Assembly (NCBI GenBank): GCA_902595805.1 | Contig: CACJRM010000003.1 | Coordinates: 1 to 64,000 of the forward strand | Direction: 5' to 3' | Length of the DNA: 64,000 nucleotides | Source: an uncultured Alphaproteobacteria bacterium | GTDB lineage: Bacteria > Pseudomonadota > Alphaproteobacteria > HIMB59 > GCA-002718135 | In this document: positions 1 through 9,249 of the stretch, piece by piece | Position numbering within the stretch: the first letter of the stretch is position 1 | Layout: every line of letters begins with the position of its first letter | Notes under the pieces: model-generated | What the model was told of the DNA's origin: nothing | What the model saw: the letters and a program-made list of their open reading frames with translations, nothing else | The model's database searches: none | Made by a program: the position numbers and the translations under genes

Positions 1-1
1 T

Positions 2-265
2 CCAATAGAAAATAAATTTTTTTATTTTTCAGAAGTAAGTCAAAAAAAATCGATTTTTAAAAAAGAAGTAAAATACAGTTATGTTTTTGTATTTAAAATA
101 GATGAGTATGATCAAATAGTTGAATCAAAAGTTTATGATACTAAAGAAATTCAAAATATTAAATTTTCAGAAGATAAAACTTCTAACGAAATAGTAAAAA
201 GAGGACTACTAGAGAAAATATTTGGAGGAGTTGGAACTCAACAAGAGCTACCAACTACTCCTTAA
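2..265 (+). CDS. bamE: BamE/OmlA (SmpA) family lipoprotein, C-terminal part (cut by window start)
   Basis: The reading frame is open from the window edge to a TAA at 263-265, giving the last 87 residues. The segment is rich in Lys, Phe and Tyr (ENKFFYFSEV, then YVFVFKIDE) and ends in LLEKIFGGVGTQ. This pattern of an aromatic strand, an FKKEV segment and a final FLxQLxGNVG-like helix is that of alphaproteobacterial BamE, the small outer-membrane lipoprotein that stabilises the BAM complex folding beta-barrel proteins. The lipobox and N-terminus lie outside the window, so the call rests on the C-terminal pattern only. It ends 2 bases before the stop codon of the convergent hppA gene, leaving no room for a separate terminator. 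Confidence 0.55.
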   Translation, partial: PIENKFFYFSEVSQKKSIFKKEVKYSYVFVFKIDEYDQIVESKVYDTKEIQNIKFSEDKTSNEIVKRGLLEKIFGGVGTQQELPTTP

Positions 266-267
266 TT

Positions 268-2373
268 TTATAAAGATATTGCCGCCAATAATAATAATGC
301 AACAATATTTGTAATTTTTATCATTGGATTAACTGCGGGACCTGCAGTGTCTTTATATGGATCTCCAACAGTATCACCAGTAACAGCAGCTTTATGAGCT
401 TCACTGCCTTTACCCCCATGATTGCCATCTTCAATAAATTTTTTTGCATTATCCCAAGCTCCACCACCAGCTGTCATACTTATTGCAACAAATAAGCCGG
501 TTATAATAACGCCAAGTAAAAGAGCTCCTAAACAAGATAAAGCAGCTGATTGACCAGCTATAAATAATATAACAAAATATACAACAATAGGTGAAAGTAC
601 TGGCAGCATAGATGGTATAATCATCTCCTTTATTGCAGATTTAGTTAGTATATCTACACATGTACCATATTCTGGCTTACCCTTACCTTCCATAATACCA
701 GGAATTTCTTTAAACTGTCTTCTTACCTCTAACACTACCGAACCAGCTGCTCTACCAACTGCAGTCATACTTAAAGCACCAAATAAAAAAGGCAGTAAAC
801 CCCCAAGTAACAATCCTACTACAACATAAGGATTAGATAAATCAAAAGATACTTCAATTCCGTATAATGAACTACTTGAATCTTTAGCAAAATGATCAAG
901 ATCCTCTGTATAAGCCGCAAATAGAACTAGCGCTCCTAATCCTGCTGATCCTATTGCATAACCCTTGGTTACAGCTTTAGTTGTATTACCAACTGCATCA
1001 AGTGCATCAGTTGTCTTTCTTACATTCTCATCTAAGTTCGACATTTCTGCAATTCCCCCAGCATTATCCGTTACAGGTCCGTATGCGTCAAGTGCAACAA
1101 CCATACCAGCTAAAGCTAACATAGTTGTAACAGCAATAGCTATACCAAATAACCCAGCTAGTGAATAAGTGGATATAATACCAGCCACAATAATTAAAGC
1201 TGGCAAAGCAGTCGCCTCCAAGCTTATTGCAAGACCTTGTATAACATTAGTTCCATGGCCAGTTGTTGACGATTGAGCAATACTTTGAACTGGTCTGTAA
1301 TTTGTTCCTGTATAGTATTCAGTTACCCATATAATTAAACCTGTAATAATTAGACCTAGTAAACCACATATAAAAAGTGACATTCCAGTAAATTGTGTAG
1401 ATGTGCCCTCAACGACTAAAACACTATTTAAACCGACTATATAATCAGTTACAAAATATAATAATATTGCTGATAAAATAGCGGATACTGCAAAACCTCT
1501 GTAAAGAGCTGCCATGATATTATTATTTTTTCCAAGCTTAACAAAATAGGTACCAATTATACTAGTTAAAGCACAAACTCCTGCAATAGCTAAAGGAAAA
1601 ATCATCATTGTATAAGAATTTTCAATAAAAAAAATAGAAGCTAAAACCATTGTTGCCACAACTGTAACAACATAAGTTTCAAAAAGATCTGCAGCCATAC
1701 CTGCACAATCACCAACATTATCGCCAACGTTGTCTGCAATAACAGCAGGATTTCGCGGGTCATCTTCAGGAATACCTGCTTCTACTTTACCTACTAAATC
1801 TGCTCCAACATCAGCACCCTTGGTAAAAATACCTCCACCTAGTCTTGCAAAAATTGAAATTAATGATGCTCCAAATCCAAGCGATACTAAAGGAGCAACA
1901 ATCTCCCTACCTGGAAATGAACCAGAGTTGTGTAAAACAAAATAAAAAATTGCAATAGAAAGTAGTGCAAATCCTGCAACTAGCATTCCAGTTACAGCAC
2001 CTGCTTTAAATGACACTGATAAACCTTCAGCTAAGCTACTACTTGCAGCATGTGTTGTACGAACATTAGATCTAACCGATATATTCATTCCTACGTAACC
2101 TGCAGCACCAGAAAAAAATGCCCCAATCAAAAAGCCAATTCCAGATGCCAAATCAAAAACTATCCATATAAGAGCAAAAATAACAACTCCCACAATTGCT
2201 ATTGTCATGTACTGTCTGTTTAAATAAGCTCTAGCACCTTCTTGAATTGCGCCAGCAATTTCTTGCATTTTATCATTTCCAGAACCTAGTGATAAAATTT
2301 GCCTAGATGTTACTAGACCATATAGTACGGCTGCTAGACCGCATAAAACAATTAATACTTGCAGTGTTGTCAT
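268..2373 (-). CDS. hppA: Membrane-bound proton-translocating pyrophosphatase (K+-independent type)
   Basis: This integral membrane pump hydrolyses pyrophosphate and exports protons. It has 701 residues and about 16 hydrophobic segments, normal for the family. The pyrophosphate/Mg site is seen around residues 200-225 ([10 protein letters not shown] followed by [11 protein letters not shown]). The motif GNTTKA carries Lys at about residue 466; Lys here, instead of Ala, marks the K+-independent class. The frame is open 25 codons further upstream, but the ATG at 2371-2373 is preferred because AAGGAG lies 6 bases upstream of it and the family N-terminus ([10 protein letters not shown]) begins there. 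It is last in a minus-strand run after thiL. The likely role is to recover energy from biosynthetic pyrophosphate. Confidence 0.96.
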   Translation of the reverse strand: MTTLQVLIVLCGLAAVLYGLVTSRQILSLGSGNDKMQEIAGAIQEGARAYLNRQYMTIAIVGVVIFALIWIVFDLASGIGFLIGAFFSGAAGYVGMNISVRSNVRTTHAASSSLAEGLSVSFKAGAVTGMLVAGFALLSIAIFYFVLHNSGSFPGREIVAPLVSLGFGASLISIFARLGGGIFTKGADVGADLVGKVEAGIPEDDPRNPAVIADNVGDNVGDCAGMAADLFETYVVTVVATMVLASIFFIENSYTMMIFPLAIAGVCALTSIIGTYFVKLGKNNNIMAALYRGFAVSAILSAILLYFVTDYIVGLNSVLVVEGTSTQFTGMSLFICGLLGLIITGLIIWVTEYYTGTNYRPVQSIAQSSTTGHGTNVIQGLAISLEATALPALIIVAGIISTYSLAGLFGIAIAVTTMLALAGMVVALDAYGPVTDNAGGIAEMSNLDENVRKTTDALDAVGNTTKAVTKGYAIGSAGLGALVLFAAYTEDLDHFAKDSSSSLYGIEVSFDLSNPYVVVGLLLGGLLPFLFGALSMTAVGRAAGSVVLEVRRQFKEIPGIMEGKGKPEYGTCVDILTKSAIKEMIIPSMLPVLSPIVVYFVILFIAGQSAALSCLGALLLGVIITGLFVAISMTAGGGAWDNAKKFIEDGNHGGKGSEAHKAAVTGDTVGDPYKDTAGPAVNPMIKITNIVALLLLAAISL

Positions 2374-2379
2374 TGAAAA

Positions 2380-2385
2380 CTCCTT
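2380..2385 (-). promoter_or_regulatory. Ribosome binding site of hppA (AAGGAG)
   Basis: The minus strand reads AAGGAG six bases before the ATG at 2373. Most genes in this window have weak or no Shine-Dalgarno sequence, so this strong one decides the hppA start against the longer open frame. Confidence 0.8.
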
Positions 2386-2431
2386 AAAATTTTTGGCTGA
2401 TATGTCAGAAACTATAGAAAAAATCAAGTTT

Positions 2432-3412
2432 TTAGGAGAAATGATCAAATTTCTTAATATTCTTTACGTCTAAATGTGAATCGAAATGAATTCCTTTTTC
2501 ACTTATTATTTTTCCTATCAAAGTAACATTAATATTATTTTTATTAGCAATATCAAAAATTTTATTTCTATTTTTTTGACTGGATATGATTATCAGTTCA
2601 TAATCATCTCCAGCATTTAAAAGGTCTTCTAATCTAAAATTTTTTTTATTGTTGAGAATTTTTTTTGTTTTAACACTTAATGGAATTTTATTTACATTAA
2701 TTAATGCGCCATATTTATCATTTAACATATCAGTTAAATCTCCAATCAGACCATCAGAAATATCTTTCATTGAATTAACATGATTTGCAATCAATGGTCC
2801 AATTTTACAAGGTATGGGATATAAATATTTTTTAATAAAATATTGCTTCAAATTTATATTTGATGAAATTTTTTTTTTTAAAATTTCTAAACCAATCTTT
2901 GATTCACCAATATTTCCAGTTATTAAAATATCATCGTATAAATTAAATTTATTTTGAAATATTTCTAATTTCTTTTTTATAGATCCAAAAAAAGTTGAAG
3001 AAACAATAAGTTTATTTGATTTTGATATATCGCCTCCCAAAAGATAAAATCCATATTTATTTTGTATTTTCTTTAATTGACTTGAAAATAAATTTAACCA
3101 ATTTTCATTAATATAATTTGGTAAATGCAAATTCAAAAGATAGGAATGCGGCAAAGCTCCCATCGCAAAAATGTCAGATAAATTTACAGTTGTAATTTTT
3201 TGGGCTATCGACTTAGGATCATCATTAGAGAAAAAATCTATATCTTCAGAAATACTATCAGTCGTAACAGTTAGTTTGTAATGTTTACTGTTAAAACCTA
3301 AATATGCTCCATCATTTTCAAAATCAAATGTTCCCTTATTTTTAAAATTAAGTTTTTTAAAATATTTATTAATTATTAATTTTTCAGATAAACTATTTTT
3401 TATTGATTTCAT
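2432..3412 (-). CDS. thiL: Thiamine-monophosphate kinase
   Basis: ThiL phosphorylates thiamine monophosphate to the active cofactor thiamine diphosphate. Visible family motifs are [12 protein letters not shown], the helix [42 protein letters not shown] and AGDDYELII near the C-terminus. These belong to the AIR-synthase/PurM-like ATPase fold. The N-terminal Mg/ATP motif reads ENDGAYL, where GDDAA is usual, so one acidic position differs. At 326 residues it has the normal length. Its start overlaps the end of nusB by 20 bases; the order ribH-nusB-thiL is common in proteobacteria, so translational coupling is likely. Confidence 0.9.
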   Translation of the reverse strand: MKSIKNSLSEKLIINKYFKKLNFKNKGTFDFENDGAYLGFNSKHYKLTVTTDSISEDIDFFSNDDPKSIAQKITTVNLSDIFAMGALPHSYLLNLHLPNYINENWLNLFSSQLKKIQNKYGFYLLGGDISKSNKLIVSSTFFGSIKKKLEIFQNKFNLYDDILITGNIGESKIGLEILKKKISSNINLKQYFIKKYLYPIPCKIGPLIANHVNSMKDISDGLIGDLTDMLNDKYGALINVNKIPLSVKTKKILNNKKNFRLEDLLNAGDDYELIIISSQKNRNKIFDIANKNNINVTLIGKIISEKGIHFDSHLDVKNIKKFDHFS

Positions 3413-3863
3413 CTTTATCTATATATTTTTGAATTATAGCATTGATTAATTTAATTTCTTTTTGAGACACAAGACTTTTACTGATATTCAAATAATCATT
3501 AAGGACAATTTTAAATTTATTTTTATCAGTAATTTTTAATTCAGTAATAATTGCTAACATTATCGATTTTAAAATATTATCCCATTTTTCAAATTTTCGA
3601 TTAATATCAATAAATCCATTTAAATCTTCAATTATATTTTTTTTATCAATATTATTTTTAAAACTAGAAAAAAGTTTATTTAGAAAATTTTTATTAAATT
3701 TAAGCTTAAATTCTTTTTTTTCATCAATTATAGCAATATTAGTATCATAAAAATGCTTTTGAAAATCTTCAATACCTTCTAAAAAATCTGCATCTAAAAA
3801 CTCATTCTGAAAAATATATTGAACAAATGCAAGTCTTGTTTGTGACTTGATGTAATTTTGCAT
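3393..3863 (-). CDS. nusB: Transcription antitermination protein NusB
   Basis: NusB is a small all-helical RNA-binding protein that with NusE (S10) binds boxA and promotes antitermination of rRNA operons. The 156-residue product opens with TRLAFVQYIFQNEF, matching the N-terminal helix of the family, and its C-terminal half keeps ILKSIMLAIITEL and IVLNDYLNISKSL, the usual EL..VvInEyv.ia pattern. The protein is divergent and Lys/Asn-rich, as are its neighbours. It begins 3 bases after the ribH stop and overlaps thiL, which supports the call. Confidence 0.85.
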   Translation of the reverse strand: MQNYIKSQTRLAFVQYIFQNEFLDADFLEGIEDFQKHFYDTNIAIIDEKKEFKLKFNKNFLNKLFSSFKNNIDKKNIIEDLNGFIDINRKFEKWDNILKSIMLAIITELKITDKNKFKIVLNDYLNISKSLVSQKEIKLINAIIQKYIDKDEINKK

Positions 3864-3866
3864 TTT

Positions 3867-4268
3867 TTATTTTAGTAACTCTATGCAAGCTATTGCGGCT
3901 TCTTGACCTTTATTTTTTTGATTAACATCACTTCTTATCTTTGCTTGCTCTAAATCATAACACGTTAAAATACCAAAACCAATTGGAACATTAAACTCAA
4001 CAGATAGATCCATAATTTTTCTAGAAGTTTCATTAGCAATAACTTCGAAATGATATGTGTCACCTTTAATGATACATCCTAAAGAAATAAATCCTTTAAA
4101 ATTCTCTATATTTTTTTTTATTAAATAGGGAATTTCAAAACAACCTGGTGCATTAATAATTTCATACTCATAACCATTTTCTTTAAGCGTTTTGCTTGCA
4201 CCCAATTCAAGGTTTTTCGATATTTCTTTATAATAATTTGCGGAAACTATTAGAATTTTATTATTCAT
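3867..4268 (-). CDS. ribH: 6,7-dimethyl-8-ribityllumazine synthase
   Basis: RibH condenses 5-amino-6-ribitylaminouracil with 3,4-dihydroxybutanone 4-phosphate, the penultimate step of riboflavin synthesis. Family marks in the 133-residue protein are SANYYKEI near the N-terminus (substrate aromatic position), APGCFEIPYLIKK, LGCIIKGDTYHFEVIANE with the catalytic His, PIGFGILTC and the final NKGQEAAIACIELL helix. The short length is typical of the icosahedral or pentameric lumazine synthases. It overlaps ribBA by 4 bases and belongs to the rib cluster ribD-ribE-ribBA-ribH. Confidence 0.96.
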   Translation of the reverse strand: MNNKILIVSANYYKEISKNLELGASKTLKENGYEYEIINAPGCFEIPYLIKKNIENFKGFISLGCIIKGDTYHFEVIANETSRKIMDLSVEFNVPIGFGILTCYDLEQAKIRSDVNQKNKGQEAAIACIELLK

Positions 4269-5368
4269 ATTTTTCTCTGATCAACTATTTCAATATTAAA
4301 TCCATCCAAGGCAATAATTCTTTTCTTAGTATTTGTTAATAATATAATATTATTTATTTGAAGTAATGATAAAATCTGAGCACCTACACCATATTCTCTT
4401 AATTCTAATTTATTTTTTGATCTTTTTCTTTTATTAAAAGTTTTGAGTATATTTGGTGACATGTTACTATTTATTAATACTATAGCTCCTGATCCATTCT
4501 TCTCTATAAGCTGAAAAGCAGACTTAATTTCACTTCCAAAAATATTTTTTTCTTCAAATATATCCTTTGTGACATCTAATCTGTGCATTCTAACAAGCAC
4601 AGGTTGCTTAACATCACTTAAATTTTTTACTAGAGCGTAATGCTTTTCACCAGAAATAGTATTTTGAAATACTTTTAGAGTAAATTGTGACCCCATTTCA
4701 CTTTCAAATGGCCTTTCGGAGATCTGTTCGACAATTTTAGTTTTTTTAAGTCTAAACTTAATTAAATCACTAACCTTTCCTACTTTCAAATTATGTAATT
4801 TTGCAAACTTGATAATTTCTGGTAATCTCGCCATAGATCCATCTTCGCTCATAATTTCACAAATAACGCCAGAAGGATTTAAATCTGCAAGTTTTGAAAT
4901 ATCAACTGCCGCCTCTGTATGACCAGCACGAACTAAAACGCCTCCATCCCAAGCCATAAGAGGAAAAACGTGTCCAGGATAAACAAGATCATTCTTGTTT
5001 CTATTATTATTTACAGCGACTGATATTGTATGAGCTCTATCAGCTGCAGATATTCCAGTTGTCACTCCTTCTTTTGCTTCAATCGAAACAGTAAAAGCAG
5101 TTAAATCATTTTTTATATTACTTGGATTCATTAAGGGAAGTTCCAATTCTTCTATTCTATTCTTAGTTAATGCTAAACAAATTAATCCCCTTCCATGCTT
5201 TGCCATAAAATTAATAGTTTGAGGGCTAGCATATTGAGCGGGAATGATTAAATCACCTTCATTTTCTCTATAGGGATCATCGACAAGAATATACATTTTA
5301 CCATTTCTTGCATCTTCTATGATTTCTTCAATAGAAGATAAACTTTCTTCAATGTTATCTTTATTCAT
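4265..5368 (-). CDS. ribBA: 3,4-dihydroxy-2-butanone 4-phosphate synthase with a degenerate GTP cyclohydrolase II domain (RibBX-type)
   Basis: The N-terminal domain (about residues 1-210) is an intact RibB: DDPYRENEGDL, HGRGLICLAL, FTVSIEAKEGVTTGIS and VRAGHTEAAVD supply the acidic metal ligands and the substrate His. It makes 3,4-dihydroxybutanone 4-phosphate from ribulose 5-phosphate. The C-terminal part (about 215-367) aligns with RibA but lacks the zinc cysteines: where the family has a Ser-Glu-Cys segment after VRxH and then CDCG, this protein reads MHRLDVTKDIFEEKN. Only the terminal YGVGAQILSLL and LLTNTKKRI are kept. The RibA half is therefore probably inactive, and GTP cyclohydrolase II must be encoded elsewhere. 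It overlaps ribE by 8 bases. Confidence 0.93.
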   Translation of the reverse strand: MNKDNIEESLSSIEEIIEDARNGKMYILVDDPYRENEGDLIIPAQYASPQTINFMAKHGRGLICLALTKNRIEELELPLMNPSNIKNDLTAFTVSIEAKEGVTTGISAADRAHTISVAVNNNRNKNDLVYPGHVFPLMAWDGGVLVRAGHTEAAVDISKLADLNPSGVICEIMSEDGSMARLPEIIKFAKLHNLKVGKVSDLIKFRLKKTKIVEQISERPFESEMGSQFTLKVFQNTISGEKHYALVKNLSDVKQPVLVRMHRLDVTKDIFEEKNIFGSEIKSAFQLIEKNGSGAIVLINSNMSPNILKTFNKRKRSKNKLELREYGVGAQILSLLQINNIILLTNTKKRIIALDGFNIEIVDQRKI

Positions 5369-5951
5369 TATTCAAGATGAAACGTGCAAGATAATCAAAT
5401 TCAATATTTACTTGATCACTTTTTTTTAAAAATTTTAAATTAGTATGATGAAATGTATGATCAATGACAGAAATCATAAAAGTATTATTTTCTACTTTTG
5501 CTACTGTTAAAGAAATACCATTTATTGAAATAGATCCTTTTTCAACAATAAATCTGTTGTTTTTATTAAATTTTTTTTCAAAATGATATTCCCAACTATT
5601 TTCAAGTTCTAAAATATCACTTACATTAGTTGTAGTATCAACATGACCATAAACAAAGTGGCCACTGATTTCGTCACCTATCTGAAGAGATTTTTCCAAA
5701 TTAATATTTTCATTTTTTAAAATAGAGTTAGCAAGATTTGTTCTTTTCAAAGTTTCTTCTCCTATGTTCACATCAAAGCTAAATGAATTGTTGTTTGATG
5801 GAGTTATATTTTTTGCTGTAAGACACACTCCATTACAAGAAATTGAAGAACCTTCCTTACAATTACTCAAATCAAGATTCGTAGATATTTGGTAAAGTCC
5901 CACATCTTTGTTTTTTATTGTTCCTAAATCTTGAATAATACCTGTAAACAT
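5361..5951 (-). CDS. ribE: Riboflavin synthase alpha subunit
   Basis: Riboflavin synthase dismutates two lumazine molecules into riboflavin and the pyrimidine donor. The 196-residue protein begins with the family hallmark MFTGIIQDLG and has the duplicated lumazine-binding barrel: the first half contains GSSISCNGVCLTA, the second GSISINGISLTVA, with GHFVYGHVDTT between. Length is normal. Its ATG shares one base with the ribD stop (TAATG on the minus strand), so the two are probably translated in series. Confidence 0.96.
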   Translation of the reverse strand: MFTGIIQDLGTIKNKDVGLYQISTNLDLSNCKEGSSISCNGVCLTAKNITPSNNNSFSFDVNIGEETLKRTNLANSILKNENINLEKSLQIGDEISGHFVYGHVDTTTNVSDILELENSWEYHFEKKFNKNNRFIVEKGSISINGISLTVAKVENNTFMISVIDHTFHHTNLKFLKKSDQVNIEFDYLARFILNNE

Positions 5952-7033
5952 TAATTCACCCGATAGTTTGTATATATGTCGTCTTTGAATTTTTTTCTTT
6001 CATTTAAAGATAAATTTAATTGACTAAGTTTTTTTCCAACAATTGCTGGCTTACCATGTTTTCCTATAATAATTTTAGATTTAAATAAATGAATTTCATC
6101 TACTAAATTATTTTTTAACAATTCTGTAAATAAAATACCCCCTGCTTCAACTAATAAATCTGATATTTTTAGTGAGTATATTTTACTAAAAATATTTTTT
6201 AAATTTAGTTTTTTGTTTTTATTTAATTTACAAAAAATAATTTCACATCCTAATTTAATTAAATTTTCAGATTTTTTATTTTTTTTAGAAGTAAAGATAA
6301 TAATTCTTTTTTTAGATATATCTTTTAATATTTTTGATTTCATTGGTATCTTTAGATTATTATCAATTATTATAATTGGAATATGTTGCTCTAAAGTTTT
6401 TTTTAATCTTATAGTTAATCTTGGATCATCTTTTAATACAGTTTTTGAAGTAGTTAAAATAGCTTGACTCATTGATCTTAACTTATGAGCATATTCTCTA
6501 CTTGATTTATTAGATATCCATTTACTTTTATAATCATGCCATGCAATTTTTTCATCTGTAGAAGTTGCAATTTTAACTTTTGTAAATGGTTTTTTCTTTA
6601 AAACACTTTTAAAAAAAAATTTATTTAAATTATATGTTCTAATCTTTTCTAAACCTACATTTACAATTACATTATTTTTTTTTAACTTTTTAATACTTTT
6701 ATAATTAGTTCTAACATCTGGATCAGCCGCAGATATAAATATTTCTTTAATTCCTGATCTTAATATTTGATCTGTGCATGATCCATCTTTTGAACTATGA
6801 AAACATGGCTCCAAAGTTACATACATTGAAGCTCCTTTAGCTTTATGACCAGCTTTAGCTAGAGCTATTTCTTCGGCATGAGGCCTTCCAGATTTATTCG
6901 TTACAGCTTTAGAAATTATTTTTGAATTTTTTGCAATTACACAGCCCACTGTGGGATTAGGGAAAGTTTTTCCAAATTTTTTTTTAGCAATATCATGCGC
7001 TAAATTAATCATCTTTACATTTTGTTGAGACAC
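5951..7033 (-). CDS. ribD: Bifunctional diaminohydroxyphosphoribosylaminopyrimidine deaminase / reductase
   Basis: RibD carries out the second and third steps of riboflavin synthesis. The N-terminal cytidine-deaminase-like domain has the zinc motif GRPHAEEIAL with LEPCFHSSKDGSC and the substrate segment NPTVGCVI. The C-terminal domain (from about residue 150) is the RibD_C/DHFR-like reductase, recognised by KVKIATSTDEKIA, KTVLKDDPRLT and VEAGGILFTELL. At 360 residues it has normal length. The start may be Met1 or Met8 (MINLAHDIA); neither has a strong ribosome binding site. It is third in the rpiB-glyA-nrdR-ribD run, 6 bases after nrdR. Confidence 0.94.
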   Translation of the reverse strand: MSQQNVKMINLAHDIAKKKFGKTFPNPTVGCVIAKNSKIISKAVTNKSGRPHAEEIALAKAGHKAKGASMYVTLEPCFHSSKDGSCTDQILRSGIKEIFISAADPDVRTNYKSIKKLKKNNVIVNVGLEKIRTYNLNKFFFKSVLKKKPFTKVKIATSTDEKIAWHDYKSKWISNKSSREYAHKLRSMSQAILTTSKTVLKDDPRLTIRLKKTLEQHIPIIIIDNNLKIPMKSKILKDISKKRIIIFTSKKNKKSENLIKLGCEIIFCKLNKNKKLNLKNIFSKIYSLKISDLLVEAGGILFTELLKNNLVDEIHLFKSKIIIGKHGKPAIVGKKLSQLNLSLNERKKFKDDIYTNYRVN

Positions 7034-7039
7034 TAAAAA

Positions 7040-7492
7040 TTATTTATCTTCTAAATTACCTAAGAAATCTTCAAAATCTTTTGCTTCTCTAAAATTTTTG
7101 TAAACAGATGCAAATCTGACGTATGCTACCTGATCTAAATGCATTAAAGCTTCCATAATGTACTGACCGATAATATTAGATTTTATATCAGTTTCACCTG
7201 AGTTTTCTAATTTTCTTACAATAGCATTAACAATTTTTTCAATTTTTTCATTATCAACATTTCTTTTTCTTAAAGCTAAAGAAAGAGATCTATACATTTT
7301 ATCTCTATCAAAATTTTCTTTTTGACCGTTACTTTTCATTACGACCAAATCTCTTAACTGAATTCTCTCAAAAGTTGTAAATCTAGAGCCGCAAGCATCA
7401 CAAACTCTTCTTCTTCTTATAGCTGTATTATCTTCTGTAGGTCTTGAGTCTTTTACTTGTGTATCTTCATTACTACAGAAGGGGCATCTCAT
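7040..7492 (-). CDS. nrdR: Transcriptional repressor NrdR
   Basis: NrdR senses ATP/dATP and represses ribonucleotide reductase genes through NrdR boxes. The 150-residue protein starts with the zinc ribbon [17 protein letters not shown] and [13 protein letters not shown] (two CxxC pairs). The ATP-cone follows from [20 protein letters not shown] and ends in [12 protein letters not shown]. All family landmarks are present. It lies directly against the glyA stop (no gap) and before ribD, the usual alphaproteobacterial glyA-nrdR-ribD order. Confidence 0.97.
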   Translation of the reverse strand: MRCPFCSNEDTQVKDSRPTEDNTAIRRRRVCDACGSRFTTFERIQLRDLVVMKSNGQKENFDRDKMYRSLSLALRKRNVDNEKIEKIVNAIVRKLENSGETDIKSNIIGQYIMEALMHLDQVAYVRFASVYKNFREAKDFEDFLGNLEDK

Positions 7493-8782
7493 TTAAAATG
7501 CCTCACTATAAATTGGATATTTTTTGCAAAGCTCAATTACATCTTTTCTTGTTTTATTAAAAACTACATTTCTCTCATTTTCTTCAAGTAAAAGACTATC
7601 CAAAATATCAGCAATCATATTTCCAACTTGTTCAAAATCTTTCTGATTAAAACCTCTAGTCGTAGCAGCGGCAGTTCCAAATCTAAGTCCACTAGTTATT
7701 TTTGGTGGATTAGGGTCATAAGGAATTGCATTTTTATTACATGCCAATCCAACTTCTTCTAAAATTTTTTCAGCTTTATCACCAGTTAAACCTTTTGGTG
7801 TCAAGTCTAACCAAACTATATGTGAATCTGTGCCTCCTGTAACAATTCTAAATCCTCTATCAACTAAAGTTTTTGCCATAACTTTAGCACTAGCAATTAC
7901 ATTTTTAATATATTCTTCGAATTCAGGTTTAAGTGCTTCACCAAAGCAAACGGCTCTAGCTGCAATTACATGCATTAGTGGACCACCTTGTAATCCGGGG
8001 AAAACAGCAGAATTAATTTTTTTATATAAATCTTCATGATTAGTTAAAATCATTGCACTTCTTGCACCTCTTAAAGTTTTGTGAGTTGTTGAAGTTACTA
8101 TATGGGCATGCTCAATTGGATTTGGATATTGTTTACCAGCCACCAAACCAGAATAGTGAGCCATATCAACTAAAAAATATGCTCCTACTTTATCAGCTAT
8201 TTCTCTAAATTTTTTCCAATCTATTGTTCTTGGATAAGCGGAAGCTCCCGCAATTATCATTTTTGGTTTATGCTCTAAAGCTAAAGCTTCAACTTCATCA
8301 TAATCGATTAAATCTTTGTCATTGCCATCTTTTTTTACACCGTATTGAACAGCATTAAACCATTTACCAGATAGATTAGGTTTTGCTCCATGAGTTAGAT
8401 GACCACCTGATGCAAGTGACATACCTAAAATAGTATCATGCGGTTGAAGTAAAGCTAGAAAAACTGCTTGGTTTGCCTGCGCTCCACTATGTGGTTGTAA
8501 ATTTGCAAATTTACAATTGAAAAGTTTTTTAACTCTTTCTAAAGCAATTTCTTCTGCTTGATCTACGAATTCACATCCCCCATAATATCGTTTACCAGGA
8601 TACCCTTCTGCATATTTATTGGTCATAACAGAGCCTTGAGCATTAAGAATTGATCTTGATGCAATGTTTTCAGATGCAATCAACTCTATTTGGTTTTGTT
8701 GTCTTTCTAATTCACGGCTTAGAGTTCCGTAAACCTCTGGGTCTGCTTCTTTAATTCCTTTAGTAAACAATTCTGAAATCAT
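7493..8782 (-). CDS. glyA: Serine hydroxymethyltransferase
   Basis: GlyA interconverts serine and glycine with tetrahydrofolate, the main source of one-carbon units. The 429-residue PLP enzyme shows [15 protein letters not shown] at the N-terminus, the [12 protein letters not shown]-type segment as [23 protein letters not shown], and the PLP lysine in [13 protein letters not shown]. The C-terminal part has [15 protein letters not shown]-like sequence and [15 protein letters not shown]. Length is standard. It overlaps rpiB by 4 bases (ATGA) and abuts nrdR. No glycine riboswitch can precede it because rpiB occupies its upstream region. Confidence 0.98.
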   Translation of the reverse strand: MISELFTKGIKEADPEVYGTLSRELERQQNQIELIASENIASRSILNAQGSVMTNKYAEGYPGKRYYGGCEFVDQAEEIALERVKKLFNCKFANLQPHSGAQANQAVFLALLQPHDTILGMSLASGGHLTHGAKPNLSGKWFNAVQYGVKKDGNDKDLIDYDEVEALALEHKPKMIIAGASAYPRTIDWKKFREIADKVGAYFLVDMAHYSGLVAGKQYPNPIEHAHIVTSTTHKTLRGARSAMILTNHEDLYKKINSAVFPGLQGGPLMHVIAARAVCFGEALKPEFEEYIKNVIASAKVMAKTLVDRGFRIVTGGTDSHIVWLDLTPKGLTGDKAEKILEEVGLACNKNAIPYDPNPPKITSGLRFGTAAATTRGFNQKDFEQVGNMIADILDSLLLEENERNVVFNKTRKDVIELCKKYPIYSEAF

Positions 8783-9198
8783 AATTTTTTAATCCTTCTT
8801 TTATGTCGTCCTGACTCAAACTTTGTAGAAAGAAAAGCCTGAACACTTTTTTTTGCCTCGCTAGTATTTATAAACCTACCTGGTAAAACAAGTACATTAG
8901 CATCATTGTGCTTTCTTATCAATCTTGCTATTTTTGAATTATTAGCAAGACCAGCCCTTATGCCTTTTTTTCTATTAGCAGCAATACTCATACCAACACC
9001 AGTTCCACAGATTAGAATACCAATGTTTTTCTTATTCTTAAGAACCTCTCTTGTTAATTTGTGTGCAAAATCAGGATAGTCAACACTCTCATCTGTCTTT
9101 GTTCCTAAATCATTAATTTTAGGAAAATTCTTTAACAATTTGGTTTTGAGATCAAATCCAGCATGGTCTGAGGCAATGTATATATTTTTAATTTGCAT
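8779..9198 (-). CDS. rpiB: Ribose 5-phosphate isomerase B
   Basis: RpiB interconverts ribose 5-phosphate and ribulose 5-phosphate, linking the pentose phosphate pathway to the riboflavin precursor used by the RibB domain encoded nearby. The 139-residue protein has the RpiB/LacAB signature [11 protein letters not shown] at the start, [10 protein letters not shown], and [16 protein letters not shown] with the catalytic cysteine, then the anion-hole loop. It is first in the minus-strand rpiB-hppA run; its start is 51 bases from the divergent acyl-CoA dehydrogenase gene, so the run's promoter should lie in 9199-9249 or inside that gene. Confidence 0.95.
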   Translation of the reverse strand: MQIKNIYIASDHAGFDLKTKLLKNFPKINDLGTKTDESVDYPDFAHKLTREVLKNKKNIGILICGTGVGMSIAANRKKGIRAGLANNSKIARLIRKHNDANVLVLPGRFINTSEAKKSVQAFLSTKFESGRHKRRIKKL

Positions 9199-9249
9199 AA
9201 TAATTTTTGTGGTTATTTACATTAAAATGATGATATTGGCTAATATTGT

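Noticed and set aside
2374-2448. 25-codon N-terminal extension of HppA
   Set aside because: AAGGAG sits 6 bases before the internal ATG at 2373 and the family N-terminus begins there; the extension is intergenic sequence.
6213-6467. Hydrophobic 84-codon plus-strand frame inside ribD
   Set aside because: It is the antisense of Lys/Ile-rich ribD sequence; no ribosome binding site and no family pattern. The same holds for many hydrophobic frames opposite Lys-rich genes, for example at 14307-14693 and 20181-20402.
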